A program made the translations under genes and the position numbers. The notes under the pieces were generated by a model, which saw only the letters and a program-made list of their open reading frames with translations, was not told the DNA's origin and ran no database searches. A stretch of 10,613 nucleotides of DNA from Acidimicrobiia bacterium (lineage in GTDB: Bacteria > Actinomycetota > Acidimicrobiia > Acidimicrobiales > CATQHL01), in the NCBI GenBank assembly GCA_021296435.1, contig JAGWAK010000042.1:1-10613 (forward strand), written 5' to 3'. Numbering within the stretch: position 1 is the first letter of the stretch; each line of letters opens with the position of its first letter. Of this stretch, positions 1 to 9,084 are shown piece after piece.

Positions 1-2
1 AG

Positions 3-251
3 AAGAAGCTGGCGGCTGTGGATCAGGACTTGGAATCAGCGGACGCTGTGGGACGACTGCACTTGATTCAGGAGAGAATCAATCTGCAGAAGGCAATCGA
101 AGCCGCTGAACTGAACGTTGACATCGATGAGCTCGAGAGCGGTTTCATCGACATAGCGGCTTCCTACAGCGAGCGTAAGGGCGTCTCGTATCAGGCTTGG
201 CGCGAGGTCGGTGTGCCCCCAAAGGTTCTTCAGGCTGCCGGCATTCGCTGA
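3..251 (+). CDS. 3' part of a small conserved protein of unknown function
   Basis: The reading frame is open from the first bases of the window (K-K-L-A-A-V-D-Q-D...) to a TGA at 249-251, so the gene probably starts upstream. A GTG at 18 could give a 77-residue product, but no Shine-Dalgarno sequence can be judged there. The first ~45 residues are charged and look helical (LHLIQERINLQKAIEAAE), suggesting a short coiled coil. The last ~35 residues contain SYSERKGVSYQAWREVGVPP and end in LQAAGIR, a compact tail I associate with uncharacterised small actinobacterial proteins. There is no signal peptide, membrane segment or catalytic motif. G+C by hand count is about 57% over the first 240 bases, clearly below the neighbours. 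It converges on purB, with 30 bp between the stop codons. Function unknown; helical protein-protein or nucleic-acid binding is only a guess. Confidence 0.7.
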   Translation, partial: KKLAAVDQDLESADAVGRLHLIQERINLQKAIEAAELNVDIDELESGFIDIAASYSERKGVSYQAWREVGVPPKVLQAAGIR

Positions 252-252
252 C

Positions 253-276
253 GGCTCGCCCCCAACAGCCCGAGCC
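253..276. terminator. Possible weak bidirectional terminator between convergent genes
   Basis: Between the two facing stop codons lies GGCTCG (253-258), a 12-nt loop, and CGAGCC (271-276). An overlapping alternative pairs AACAG (264-268) with CTGTT (279-283). A stem at this place fits a shared terminator, but the arms are short, the loop is long and no T-run follows on either strand, so it would not be a canonical intrinsic terminator. Confidence 0.25.
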
Positions 277-281
277 CCCTG

Positions 282-1694
282 TTACAGGAGTGGCTCCGGA
301 GTAACGCCCCTAGCCAGGGGATAGCGGTCCAACAAGGCGGCCGCCGCCCTGACGAAGTCAGCCACGTGCGCTTCGGCCCGGCCGGGTTCGATAGCCTCGT
401 TCAGGACTGCTTCGGTGCCTTCTCTTGTCAAGGGAAAGTCGTCGTCATCACCCAGTGCGGCCGCAAGATCGTACGACTGACCGGCTCGCTGTGCAGCGAC
501 AGCAGCCGCACTGTGGCGCTGCAGTACCGAATGGGCATGGGAGCGCTCCGCTCCTGCATCGGCCGCGGCAACGAGTAGAGCTGCACTCGCCAGGAGGGGC
601 GCTCGGCTGCGCAACTCCTCGGCAGCCACGGCGGGGAAGGGCTCCAATTCTTTCATCACTGTGAGGAACGTCTCCAAGAGCCCATCGATCGCGAAGAATG
701 CGTCGGGCAACACGATCCTGCGAACGACCGAGCAACTGACGTCACCTTCGTTCCACTGAACCCCCGCCAGGTCGGCAACCATGGTGATGTGGCCGCGCAA
801 CACCGTGGCAAGGCCATTGATGCGTTCGCAGGAACGAGCATTGGTCTTGTGGGGCATGGCGGACGATCCAACCTGTCCCGCGCCGAATCCTTCGGTGATG
901 AGTTCCTGCCCGGCCATGAGGCGAATCGTCATCGCCAGGTTGGCCGGCCCACTGGCGATCCTGAACAGGCTCGAGACAACGTCGAAATCCAGCGACCGGG
1001 GATACACCTGCCCCACTGCACCAAGCGTGCGGGCGAACCCGAGCCGGGCTGCGACGCCCGCTTCCAGCGCCTCCACCTTCGAGGGGTCGCCGTCGAACAG
1101 CCCCAGCAGGTCCGCCTGCGTGCCGACGGGACCCTTCAACCCGCGTAACGGGTAGTCCTCCGCCAGCGTCTCGAGGCGGCGGATCGCCTCGATCAACTCC
1201 TCGCCCGCGACGGCGAAGCGGCGGCCGAACGACGTGACCTGCGCCGGAACGTTGTGTGTCCGCGCCACGACCGGCACTGCGGCCGACTCGCCGGCCCGCC
1301 GCGCCACGGCGGCGGCGGCGGCGACCGCCTTGGTCAGTACGAGACGCATCGCATCGCGGATCTGCGTCTGCTCGACGTTCTCGGTGACGTCGCGCGAGGT
1401 GAGACCCCAGTGAAGGAACTCGCAGCCCGCCAGCGCGCAGAACTCCTCCAGCCGGGCCATCACGTCGTGCCGCAACCGGCGTTCACGGCGGGCGATGGAA
1501 TCCAGGTCGATGTCGTCGGCGACGGCCCGGTACGCGGCAGGCGCGTCGGTGGGAACATCCAGACCCAACTCGATCTGCCCTTCGAGGACGGCCACCCAGA
1601 ACTCCCGTTCCCGGCGGACCTTCTCGCACGGCGACCAGATGGCGCGCATCGCCGCGCCGGCGTAGCGCTCGGCCAGCAGGTTCGGGATGGTCAC
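282..1694 (-). CDS. purB: Adenylosuccinate lyase
   Basis: Cytosolic fumarase/aspartase-superfamily enzyme that splits SAICAR to AICAR plus fumarate in IMP synthesis, and adenylosuccinate to AMP plus fumarate. The product is 470 aa, the usual length for the actinobacterial form. It opens [13 protein letters not shown], like mycobacterial PurB. The superfamily signature [10 protein letters not shown] is at residues 276-285, with the flexible catalytic-serine loop at S277/S278. The ARTHNVPAQ segment carries the probable general-acid His147, and LTSRDVTEN (98-106) is the conserved substrate-binding block. The frame stays open 121 codons upstream, but that part lies inside purA. The GTG at 1694 gives the family N-terminus and overlaps the purA stop by 4 nt (GTGA), so the two are probably translationally coupled. 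It is the last gene of the run; the stop is TAA at 282-284. No key residue is missing. Confidence 0.97.
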   Translation of the reverse strand: MTIPNLLAERYAGAAMRAIWSPCEKVRREREFWVAVLEGQIELGLDVPTDAPAAYRAVADDIDLDSIARRERRLRHDVMARLEEFCALAGCEFLHWGLTSRDVTENVEQTQIRDAMRLVLTKAVAAAAAVARRAGESAAVPVVARTHNVPAQVTSFGRRFAVAGEELIEAIRRLETLAEDYPLRGLKGPVGTQADLLGLFDGDPSKVEALEAGVAARLGFARTLGAVGQVYPRSLDFDVVSSLFRIASGPANLAMTIRLMAGQELITEGFGAGQVGSSAMPHKTNARSCERINGLATVLRGHITMVADLAGVQWNEGDVSCSVVRRIVLPDAFFAIDGLLETFLTVMKELEPFPAVAAEELRSRAPLLASAALLVAAADAGAERSHAHSVLQRHSAAAVAAQRAGQSYDLAAALGDDDDFPLTREGTEAVLNEAIEPGRAEAHVADFVRAAAALLDRYPLARGVTPEPLL

Positions 1695-2980
1695 GGCGAC
1701 AGCGACTTCAGGCGGACGAGCTGCCGGCGGCGCGGGCCGACACCGACGAGCGTGATCGGCACGCCCGCCCGCTCCTCCACGAAGCGAAGGTAGGCGGCGG
1801 CTTCGGCGGGAAGATCCCCCGGCGCCGTGACCTCGGCCAGGGAGGTGCGCCACCCCGGCAACTCCACGAGCACCGGAGAGGCCTGGTGCACGTCGGACTG
1901 GTGGTACGGCATGTGCTCGGTACGACGGCCGCCGATGTCGTAACCCACGCACACCTTCACGACATCCAGCGAGTCGAGGACGTCCAGCTTGGTGATCGCT
2001 ATCTCCGAGAGCGAGTTCAGCCGCACCGCCTGGCGGAGCATCACCAGATCGAGCCAACCCACGCGCCGGCGGCGGCCCGTGTTGGTGCCGAACTCGGCTC
2101 CGTCGGCCACGAGCCGGTCCGCCACCTCGCCGTGCACCTCCGCGGTGAACGGGCCCGACCCGACCCTGGTCGTGTACGCCTTGGTGATCCCGATGATCCG
2201 TTCGATGTGCCGCGGCCCCACGCCGGCGCCCACGCAGGCTCCCCCGGCAACAGGGTTCGAGGACGTGACGAAGGGATACGTCCCGTGGTCCAGGTCCAGG
2301 AACGTGGCCTGGGCTCCTTCGAAGAGAACCTGGCGGCCCGCTTCCAGCGCCTCGTGCACCGTCGTCACCGTGTCGGTGACGTACGGCTCCAGAGCAGGGC
2401 GGATCTCCTGCAGATACTTGTCGGCGAGCACCTCGGGGTCGTAGCCAAGCCGGTTGTAGACCTTCGCCAGCAGTGGGTTCTTCTCCCGCAGGGCTGCCTC
2501 CAGCTTCTTGCGGAAGATGCCGGCGTCGAAGAGGTCCTGCAGGCGCAGGCCGATACGGGTCGCCTTGTCGGCGTAGGCCGGTCCGATGCCACGCTTGGTC
2601 GTACCCAGCTTGCTGGACCCCAAGCGGCGCTCACTGAGGACGTCGAGCTGCTGGTGGTAGGGGAGGATGAGGTGAGCGTTGCCGGACACCTGCAGCCGCC
2701 GGGTGCTGATGCCACGTGCTTCGAGCATGGCCAACTCGTCGACCAGCACGAACGGATCCACGACGACACCGTTGCCGATGACCGGCGTGATGTGCTCGTA
2801 GAGAACCCCCGACGGGACCAACTGCAGGGCGAAAGACTCCTCGCCGACCACGATGGTGTGCCCGGCGTTGTGCCCTCCCTGGTAGCGCACGACCATCTCC
2901 ATCTCGGCCGCGAGAAGGTCCGTGAGCTTGCCCTTGCCCTCGTCGCCCCACTGGGTGCCAACCACCACGGTTGCTCCCAC
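1691..2980 (-). CDS. purA: Adenylosuccinate synthetase
   Basis: GTP-dependent ligase joining aspartate to IMP to form adenylosuccinate, the first committed step from IMP to AMP. PurB, encoded immediately downstream, takes the product on to AMP. The product is 429 aa, normal for the bacterial family. The N-terminal signature [11 protein letters not shown] (8-18) contains the catalytic Asp13, and GGHNAGHT (35-42) contains His41; both match the numbering of the E. coli enzyme. [46 protein letters not shown] and the guanine-binding TKLDVLD follow in the usual order. The start is GTG at 2980, preceded by a GA-rich Shine-Dalgarno (GAGGGAGGG), with the catalytic loop at the standard distance from it. 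It lies 36 nt after egtD, and its TGA overlaps the purB start. No defects are seen. Confidence 0.98.
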   Translation of the reverse strand: MGATVVVGTQWGDEGKGKLTDLLAAEMEMVVRYQGGHNAGHTIVVGEESFALQLVPSGVLYEHITPVIGNGVVVDPFVLVDELAMLEARGISTRRLQVSGNAHLILPYHQQLDVLSERRLGSSKLGTTKRGIGPAYADKATRIGLRLQDLFDAGIFRKKLEAALREKNPLLAKVYNRLGYDPEVLADKYLQEIRPALEPYVTDTVTTVHEALEAGRQVLFEGAQATFLDLDHGTYPFVTSSNPVAGGACVGAGVGPRHIERIIGITKAYTTRVGSGPFTAEVHGEVADRLVADGAEFGTNTGRRRRVGWLDLVMLRQAVRLNSLSEIAITKLDVLDSLDVVKVCVGYDIGGRRTEHMPYHQSDVHQASPVLVELPGWRTSLAEVTAPGDLPAEAAAYLRFVEERAGVPITLVGVGPRRRQLVRLKSLSP

Positions 2981-3016
2981 AACGCCCTCCCTCGTGAGCG
3001 AACGGCCCGGACCAGC

Positions 3017-4051
3017 CTACGGTCGCGACCCGTTGGCGCGCTGTGCCAGCGTGAGCGAGAAGTCGCCGGCACCGTCCAGCCACTGCGCCAGGACCGTGAA
3101 GCCTGCTGCCGCCAACTCCTCGACAACCTGCGCGGGTCGGAACTTGGCGGAGATCTCGGTGCGCATGGCCTCGCCGTCGGCGAAGGAAACCCGCAGGCCG
3201 AGGCGTCGCACATGCACGACCTGCGTGCCTTCGGATCGCAGCCACATCTCGACCCGCTGCGTCTCGTCGTCGTAGGTGGCCACGTGCCTGAACCGCAGGG
3301 GCTCGAAGTCGGCGTCCAGGCGCCGGTTGATGACGCGCAGCACGTTGCGATTGAACGCCGCGGTGACCCCGGCGGCGTCGTCATAGGCGGCGAGCAGGCG
3401 GCTGCGTTCCTTCACCAGATCGGCACCGAGTAGGAACGTCTCGCCCGCCGAGGACATGGCGGCGATCTCGGCGAGGAACTTCCGGCGCTCGGATCCACCG
3501 AAGTTGCCGATAGTGCCACCCAGCAGGGCCACCAACCGACGCCCCCCGCTGGGGACCGACCGGAGGTCCGCACCGAACTCGCCCACGACGCCGTGGGTGG
3601 CCACGCCGGGATAGGCCTCGGCTGCGGCGGCGGCAGTGGCGCGCAGGGCCATCTCGTTAACGTCGAAGGGAACAAATGCCTCGAGCGTGCCGGCGCCGGC
3701 CATGGCGTCAAGCAGGAGGCGGGTCTTATCGGAGAAGCCCGAGCCCAGTTCGACGAGGGTCCCGGCCCCAGAGAGCGTCGCGATCTCGGGAGCGACCCGC
3801 CGCAGGATCTCGTGCTCGCGGCGCGTCAGGTAGTACTCGCTCAGCCGGGTGATCTCCCCGAACAGCCGGGAGCCCTCGTCGTCGTAGAACCACTTGGGGG
3901 GAAGGTCCTTCGGCACCGACCGGAGCCCCGCGGACACGTCGGCCGCCAGCGCCCGGTCCTGGGCGGCCTCGTCAGTGCAGACACTGATCGTGTAGCCGTC
4001 GTTCCCGACGCCGGCCGCGACGAACGCGTCGGAGGGTGCTCTCGAGGCCAC
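3017..4051 (-). CDS. egtD: L-histidine N-alpha-methyltransferase (ergothioneine synthesis)
   Basis: SAM-dependent enzyme that trimethylates the alpha-amino group of histidine to give hercynine, the first step of ergothioneine synthesis. The 344-aa product aligns with the M. smegmatis enzyme from memory at a constant offset of 17. The substrate-binding residues known there (Y39, Y56, N166, M252, E282, S284) correspond to Y56, Y73, N183, M269, E299 and S301 here, and all are present. The signature PPKWFYDDEG is at 51-60, the SAM-binding motif LVELGSGFSDKT at 99-110, GGTIGNF at 178-184, and AYDDAAGVTAAFNRNVL at 222-238. GTG at 4051 is the only usual start codon between the upstream in-frame stop and the conserved block, giving 17 more N-terminal residues than the mycobacterial protein. 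No good Shine-Dalgarno is visible. It starts 12 nt after egtB, so reinitiation or coupling is likely. Confidence 0.96.
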   Translation of the reverse strand: MASRAPSDAFVAAGVGNDGYTISVCTDEAAQDRALAADVSAGLRSVPKDLPPKWFYDDEGSRLFGEITRLSEYYLTRREHEILRRVAPEIATLSGAGTLVELGSGFSDKTRLLLDAMAGAGTLEAFVPFDVNEMALRATAAAAAEAYPGVATHGVVGEFGADLRSVPSGGRRLVALLGGTIGNFGGSERRKFLAEIAAMSSAGETFLLGADLVKERSRLLAAYDDAAGVTAAFNRNVLRVINRRLDADFEPLRFRHVATYDDETQRVEMWLRSEGTQVVHVRRLGLRVSFADGEAMRTEISAKFRPAQVVEELAAAGFTVLAQWLDGAGDFSLTLAQRANGSRP

Positions 4052-4063
4052 AGCGGTGATGGG

Positions 4064-5341
4064 TCAGCGGCTGTCCTGGGCCAGGCGCAGGCCCGAGAAG
4101 TGCCAGCGAGTGCCCGGAGCGAAGAAGTTGCGGTAGCTGGCGCGGACGTGGCCGGCGGGGGTGACGCAGCAGCCACCCCGCAGCACCATCTGGTTGACCA
4201 TGAACTTGCCGTTGTACTCGCCCACGGCACCCGCCGCGGGCGCGAAGCCGGGGTAGGGGCTGTAGGCGCTGGCGGTCCACTCCCAGACGTCCCCGAACAG
4301 CTGTGTGAGACCGTCGCCGGCGGCGGGACGGGGGTGCAGCGTGCCCGAGGGCAGCAGGTTGGCATCGTCGGTGTCCGGTGGCGCGGCGACACCGCCCGCC
4401 GCGGCTTCCCATTCGGCCTCGGTGGGCAGCCGGGCGCCGGCCCAGTGGGCAAAGGCATCGGCCTCGTAGTACGAGATGTGGCAGACCGGTTCGTCGGCGT
4501 GGACCTCCCGCGGGCCGGCCAAGGTGAACAACTGCCAGGAGCCACCGCTGAAGTCGTCGCCGGTGCGGGTCCAGTACAGCGGTGCCGACCAGCCCTCCGA
4601 CTGCGCCGCCGCCCACCCGTCGGACAGCCATAGGGTGGGTGTCCGGTAGCCGCCGTCGGCCATGAACGCCAGCCAGTCGCCGCACGTGACCAGGCGGCTG
4701 GACAACTCGTACGGCTTGAGCAGGACCTCGTGGCGTGGGCCCTCGTTGTCGAAAGCGAAGGAACCGCCATCGTGCCCGATCGCCCGTCGGCCGCCCTCGA
4801 ATCGAATCCAACCGGGTGCGGACCCGGCGACCGTCGAGGCCGGAGGCGGGGCGGGACGGTAGACGGGCTGGGCCGGATTGCAGCTCAGGACGTGCTTGAT
4901 ATCCATGAGCAGGAGTTCCTGGTGCTGCTGCTCGTGGTTCAGGCCCAGGGACGCAAGGTCCTCCACGTCTTCGGGGGGCGCGCCGGCCAACAGGCGGACC
5001 ATCGCCTCGTCGACCCATCTCCGGTAGTCGGCAATCTCGACGGTGGAGGGGCGGGAGATGATCCCCCGTTGCGGGCGGGGGTGCCGGGGGCCCGCCGCCT
5101 CGTAGTAGGAGTTGAAGAGGTAGTGGTAGACGGGGTCCGCCTCGCCGTAGCCCTCGAGGTGAGGCTTCAGTAGGAACGTCTCGAAGAACCAGGTGGTGTG
5201 GGCGCGGTGCCACTTGGTGGGGCTCACGTCGTCCATCGTCTGGATGCACTGATCCTCCGGCGACAGCGGCGCCGCCAACTGCTCGGTGAGGCCCCGCACG
5301 GCCGTGTAGCGCTCGGCGAGGGAGCCGTCCGGCACCGTCAA
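4064..5341 (-). CDS. egtB: Hercynine oxygenase, apparent type II (ergothioneine sulfoxide synthase)
   Basis: Non-haem Fe(II), O2-dependent enzyme that forms the C-S bond between hercynine and a thiol and oxidises the sulfur. The 425-aa product has an N-terminal DinB-like four-helix domain (~1-150) and a C-terminal FGE-sulfatase domain (~175-422). Probable iron ligands are His48 (SPTKWHRAHTTWFFETF), His136 and His140 (NHEQQHQELLLMDIKH). The FGE part shows ARLPTEAEWEAAA, FGDVWEWTASAYSPYPGF, GEYNGKF and VLRGG. The KWHRAH form and the tandem tyrosines of NSYYEA (Y79, Y80) resemble the cysteine-using Chloracidobacterium type rather than the mycobacterial gamma-glutamylcysteine type, whose first ligand sits in a DLAHIGQQE context. 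The start is taken as TTG at 5341, overlapping the dnaJ stop by 4 nt (TTGA); GTG at 5335 is the alternative. RGGCC (388-392) has Cys where Ser is more usual. Confidence 0.95.
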   Translation of the reverse strand: MTVPDGSLAERYTAVRGLTEQLAAPLSPEDQCIQTMDDVSPTKWHRAHTTWFFETFLLKPHLEGYGEADPVYHYLFNSYYEAAGPRHPRPQRGIISRPSTVEIADYRRWVDEAMVRLLAGAPPEDVEDLASLGLNHEQQHQELLLMDIKHVLSCNPAQPVYRPAPPPASTVAGSAPGWIRFEGGRRAIGHDGGSFAFDNEGPRHEVLLKPYELSSRLVTCGDWLAFMADGGYRTPTLWLSDGWAAAQSEGWSAPLYWTRTGDDFSGGSWQLFTLAGPREVHADEPVCHISYYEADAFAHWAGARLPTEAEWEAAAGGVAAPPDTDDANLLPSGTLHPRPAAGDGLTQLFGDVWEWTASAYSPYPGFAPAAGAVGEYNGKFMVNQMVLRGGCCVTPAGHVRASYRNFFAPGTRWHFSGLRLAQDSR

Positions 5342-6279
5342 GAGGGCATTCCCAGGTGCTCACGTGGCGACGGGCCCTTGGTGGCCTCGTCGAATTCCTC
5401 CAGAGCACGGCGCTGGGCCGCGTTGAGTTTCTTGGGAACCACGACCTCCACCGTAACCAGCAGATCACCGGTTCCGCCGTCGGTCGTCACGCCCCGACCG
5501 CGCACACGTAGGGTCCGCCCGGACGGAGTGCCCGCCGGCAGTCGCAGCGTCACCGGGTCACCCTCGAAGGTCGGAACCGCGATACGTGCGCCGGAGGCGG
5601 CCTCGCTGAAGCTGACGGGAACGGTCAGGGTGAGATGGTCGCCGTCCCGCCCGAACAGCGGGTGGTCGCCGACGCGCACGATCACGTAGAGGTCCCCCGG
5701 CGGCCCGCCGTTGACACCCGCGCCACCCTTGCCCCGCAGCCGGATCCGCTGGCCGTCATTGACGCCCGCGGGGATGCGTACCTTCGTCTTGTGCCGGTCG
5801 GACCGCTCAGGAAGGGCGACCTCGGTCGTCACCCCGTTCACCGCCTCGGAGAACGAGAGGGAGATCTGTGCCTGGTGGTCCGGCCCCCGCTGTGGCCGGT
5901 TGCCGCCCGGCGCGCCGCCGAACGGCCCGGCGCCGCCGCCGAACAGGTTCGCCAGCAGGTCGTTCAGCCCGTCGGCGTCCGAGAACTGGAAGGATTGGGT
6001 TCCCCCCGGACCCGTGGCGGCGAACGGATTGCCGCCGGCGGCGAGGCGGCGGATCTCGTCGTATTGCGCACGCTTGTCGGCGTCGCCGACCACGTCGTAG
6101 GCGGCCGAGACCTCCTTGAAGCGCTCCTCAGCGCGGGCGTCGGTGGGGTTCCGGTCGGGGTGCAGCTGGCGGGCAAGCGAGCGATAGGCCTTGGTGATCT
6201 CGTCGGGAGGTGCGTCCGGCGACACCCCCAGAACGCGGTAGTAGTCCTTCTGCAGCCACTCCTGGCGTATGTCGTTCAC
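5338..6279 (-). CDS. dnaJ: DnaJ-family co-chaperone, class B (no zinc finger)
   Basis: Hsp40 partner that delivers unfolded substrates to DnaK and stimulates its ATPase. The 313-aa product begins with a J-domain (KDYYRVLGV from residue 11, HPD at 40-42, then AEERFKEVSAAYDVVGDADKR). A Gly/Phe-rich linker follows (~82-128), then two beta-barrel C-terminal domains (~137-285, with KVRIPAGVNDGQRIRLRGKG at 166-185). There is no CxxCxGxG repeat, and no cysteine anywhere in the protein, so it is CbpA-like class B rather than the zinc-finger DnaJ usual after grpE. The N-terminal lead-in resembles actinobacterial DnaJ1. The start is GTG at 6279 with GAGG motifs just upstream. It lies 36 nt after grpE, and its TGA overlaps the egtB start. 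The symbol reflects position and J-domain; cbpA would also be defensible. Confidence 0.93.
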   Translation of the reverse strand: MNDIRQEWLQKDYYRVLGVSPDAPPDEITKAYRSLARQLHPDRNPTDARAEERFKEVSAAYDVVGDADKRAQYDEIRRLAAGGNPFAATGPGGTQSFQFSDADGLNDLLANLFGGGAGPFGGAPGGNRPQRGPDHQAQISLSFSEAVNGVTTEVALPERSDRHKTKVRIPAGVNDGQRIRLRGKGGAGVNGGPPGDLYVIVRVGDHPLFGRDGDHLTLTVPVSFSEAASGARIAVPTFEGDPVTLRLPAGTPSGRTLRVRGRGVTTDGGTGDLLVTVEVVVPKKLNAAQRRALEEFDEATKGPSPREHLGMPS

Positions 6280-6315
6280 TGCCTCAGTTGCCTCGGGGCT
6301 CGCGCGGGCGAGCGG

Positions 6316-6881
6316 TCATCCCAGGACGCCGACCACTGCGGGACGCAACACCCGCCCGTTCCAGGCGTAGCCGGTGCGAAGCACCTCGGTCACGATCGGG
6401 TCGCCGGGGCTCTCGGCGGTGGTGTGCAGCGCCGCTTCGTGGTAGTTGGGATCGAACGGCTGGCCCGCCGGTGAGATCACTTCCAGACCTCCCTCGGTGA
6501 GCGCGTCCAGGAGCGCGCCGTGCAGCGGCCCCACCAACTCGCTGTCGTGGGCGGCGCCGGCCTCGGAGGCGTCCAGAACCGCCAGCAGCCGGGTCGCCAG
6601 ATCGGCGGCGCCGCGTTCGGCCGCCTGGGCCTGCTGCTCGGCGGACCGGCGGCGGAAGTTGGCGAACTCCGCCTTGAGGCGGGTGAGGGAGTCGAGGTAG
6701 TCGGTGCACTGCCCGCAGGCCGGGGCGTCGGACGATTCCCCGGCCGGCGCAGGGGAATCCTCCTCTGTTGCCTCCTCCACCGGCCCATCCGGCGACGTCG
6801 CCTCCTCCGCCTCGGCGGCTTCGGTGGGCGACTCGAGGGGCTCAGTGGCGCCTGGCGCCGGGTCTCGCTCGGTCGCAGCCG

Positions 6882-6885
<4 letters not shown>
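6316..6885 (-). CDS. grpE: Nucleotide exchange factor GrpE
   Basis: Dimeric cytosolic factor that releases ADP from DnaK and so resets the chaperone cycle. The 189-aa product has an acidic, Ala/Glu/Pro-rich, probably disordered N-terminus (1-55). A helix follows with the family motif [14 protein letters not shown] (67-80), then the four-helix and beta-wing region ending in [20 protein letters not shown] and [20 protein letters not shown]. The C-terminal part is textbook GrpE. Cys57 and Cys60 form a CGQC motif just before the long helix, which I do not regard as a standard GrpE feature. The GTG start at 6885 overlaps the dnaK stop by 4 nt (GTGA), and GAGGA within the dnaK tail serves as a well-spaced Shine-Dalgarno. 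It is followed by dnaJ. Confidence 0.96.
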
Positions 6886-8726
<1,841 letters not shown>

Positions 8727-8774
8727 ACTGCGTTACCTCTCCGAAGTGCGATCGACGGTCCTCGCGCCGGACCG

Positions 8775-8803
8775 GCGAAACTCTGCCTGATCTGATGTTT
8801 CGC
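8775..8803. repeat. Inverted repeat GCGAAAC-N15-GTTTCGC upstream of dnaK
   Basis: GCGAAAC (8775-8781) and GTTTCGC (8797-8803) are perfect 7-bp inverted arms separated by 15 nt, about 50-77 nt upstream of the dnaK ATG. The spacer itself contains CTGATCTGAT. Depending on the transcription start, this could be an operator for a dimeric repressor or a 5'-UTR hairpin. The arms are neither CIRCE nor HAIR. The symmetry is seen in the sequence; any function is inferred. Confidence 0.4.
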
Positions 8804-8844
8804 GGCGCGTTCTGCCTCGTCCCGAAGCAGGCTACCGAGGCCCG

Positions 8845-8864
8845 GTTCGCCTGCCGTTCGCCTG
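8845..8864. repeat. 9-bp direct repeat, 11-bp period
   Basis: GTTCGCCTG occurs at 8845-8853 and again at 8856-8864, separated by CC. The spacing is about one helical turn, which would put two copies on the same DNA face for a regulator. It lies between the possible dnaK promoter and the inverted repeat. It may be a chance duplication. Confidence 0.35.
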
Positions 8865-8898
8865 GAAGGCTCCCGGCGGAGGACCGGACAACAGGTTC

Positions 8899-8925
8899 AA
8901 CAACGGGGAGCGCCGAAATCTTCCC
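8899..8925 (-). promoter_or_regulatory. Possible SigR/SigH-type promoter for dnaK
   Basis: Read on the - strand, GGGAAG (8925-8920) is followed by 18 nt and then GTT (8901-8899); a second GTT at 8904-8902 gives a shorter spacing. Actinobacterial thiol-stress sigma factors (SigR of Streptomyces, SigH of mycobacteria) favour GGAAT-N18-GTT-like promoters, and mycobacterial dnaK is known to belong to such a regulon. Transcription would start near 8890, leaving a leader of about 165 nt. The motif is short, so chance occurrence is a real possibility. Confidence 0.3.
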
Positions 8926-8959
8926 GCCGCTGCGGTGCACACAGAACGGTCCGTTTGCT

Positions 8960-8978
8960 CGCCGCCAATCGGGCGGCG
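8960..8978. repeat. GC-rich hairpin in the divergent spacer
   Basis: CGCCGCC (8960-8966) and GGCGGCG (8972-8978) form a perfect 7-bp stem with a 5-nt loop. No T-run follows on either strand, so it is not a canonical terminator. It lies next to the near-palindrome at 8945-8955, upstream of both divergent genes. Confidence 0.35.
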
Positions 8979-9084
8979 GAGGATCGGGCGAACCTCCGCC
9001 ACCCCGGCCGGGAGTACTCGGTAGGGTCATCGGCGGCGGACGGCCGGGGGTCGTCCCCAGAGATTCGCCTCCCGGACGGGCCCG

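Larger units (their letters stand above)
8727..9084. promoter_or_regulatory. Divergent dnaK / gpmA regulatory spacer
   Basis: These 358 bp hold no convincing gene. On the dnaK side there is a strong Shine-Dalgarno (8736-8742), an inverted repeat (8775-8803), a 9-bp direct repeat (8845-8864) and a possible ECF-sigma promoter (8899-8925). A weaker housekeeping-like TAGCCT lies at 8834-8829 on the - strand. In the middle are an 11-bp near-palindrome AACGGTCCGTT (8945-8955) and a 7-bp hairpin (8960-8978). On the gpmA side, TAGGGT (9022-9027) could be a -10 box, but no -35 match sits 17 nt upstream. I scanned by eye for CIRCE (TTAGCACTC-N9-GAGTGCTAA) and HAIR (CTTGAGT-N7-ACTCAAG) and saw neither. 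Confidence 0.6.

Noticed and set aside
1695..2057. 121-residue N-terminal extension of PurB
   Set aside because: It lies wholly inside purA in another frame, and the GTG at 1694 gives the conserved PurB N-terminus.
1886..3433. 515-codon + strand frame opposite purA and egtD
   Set aside because: Shadow of two well-supported genes, with no domain and no ribosome binding site.
3972..5468. 498-codon - strand frame parallel to egtB
   Set aside because: Out-of-frame reading of egtB and the end of dnaJ, rich in Arg and Pro without any domain.
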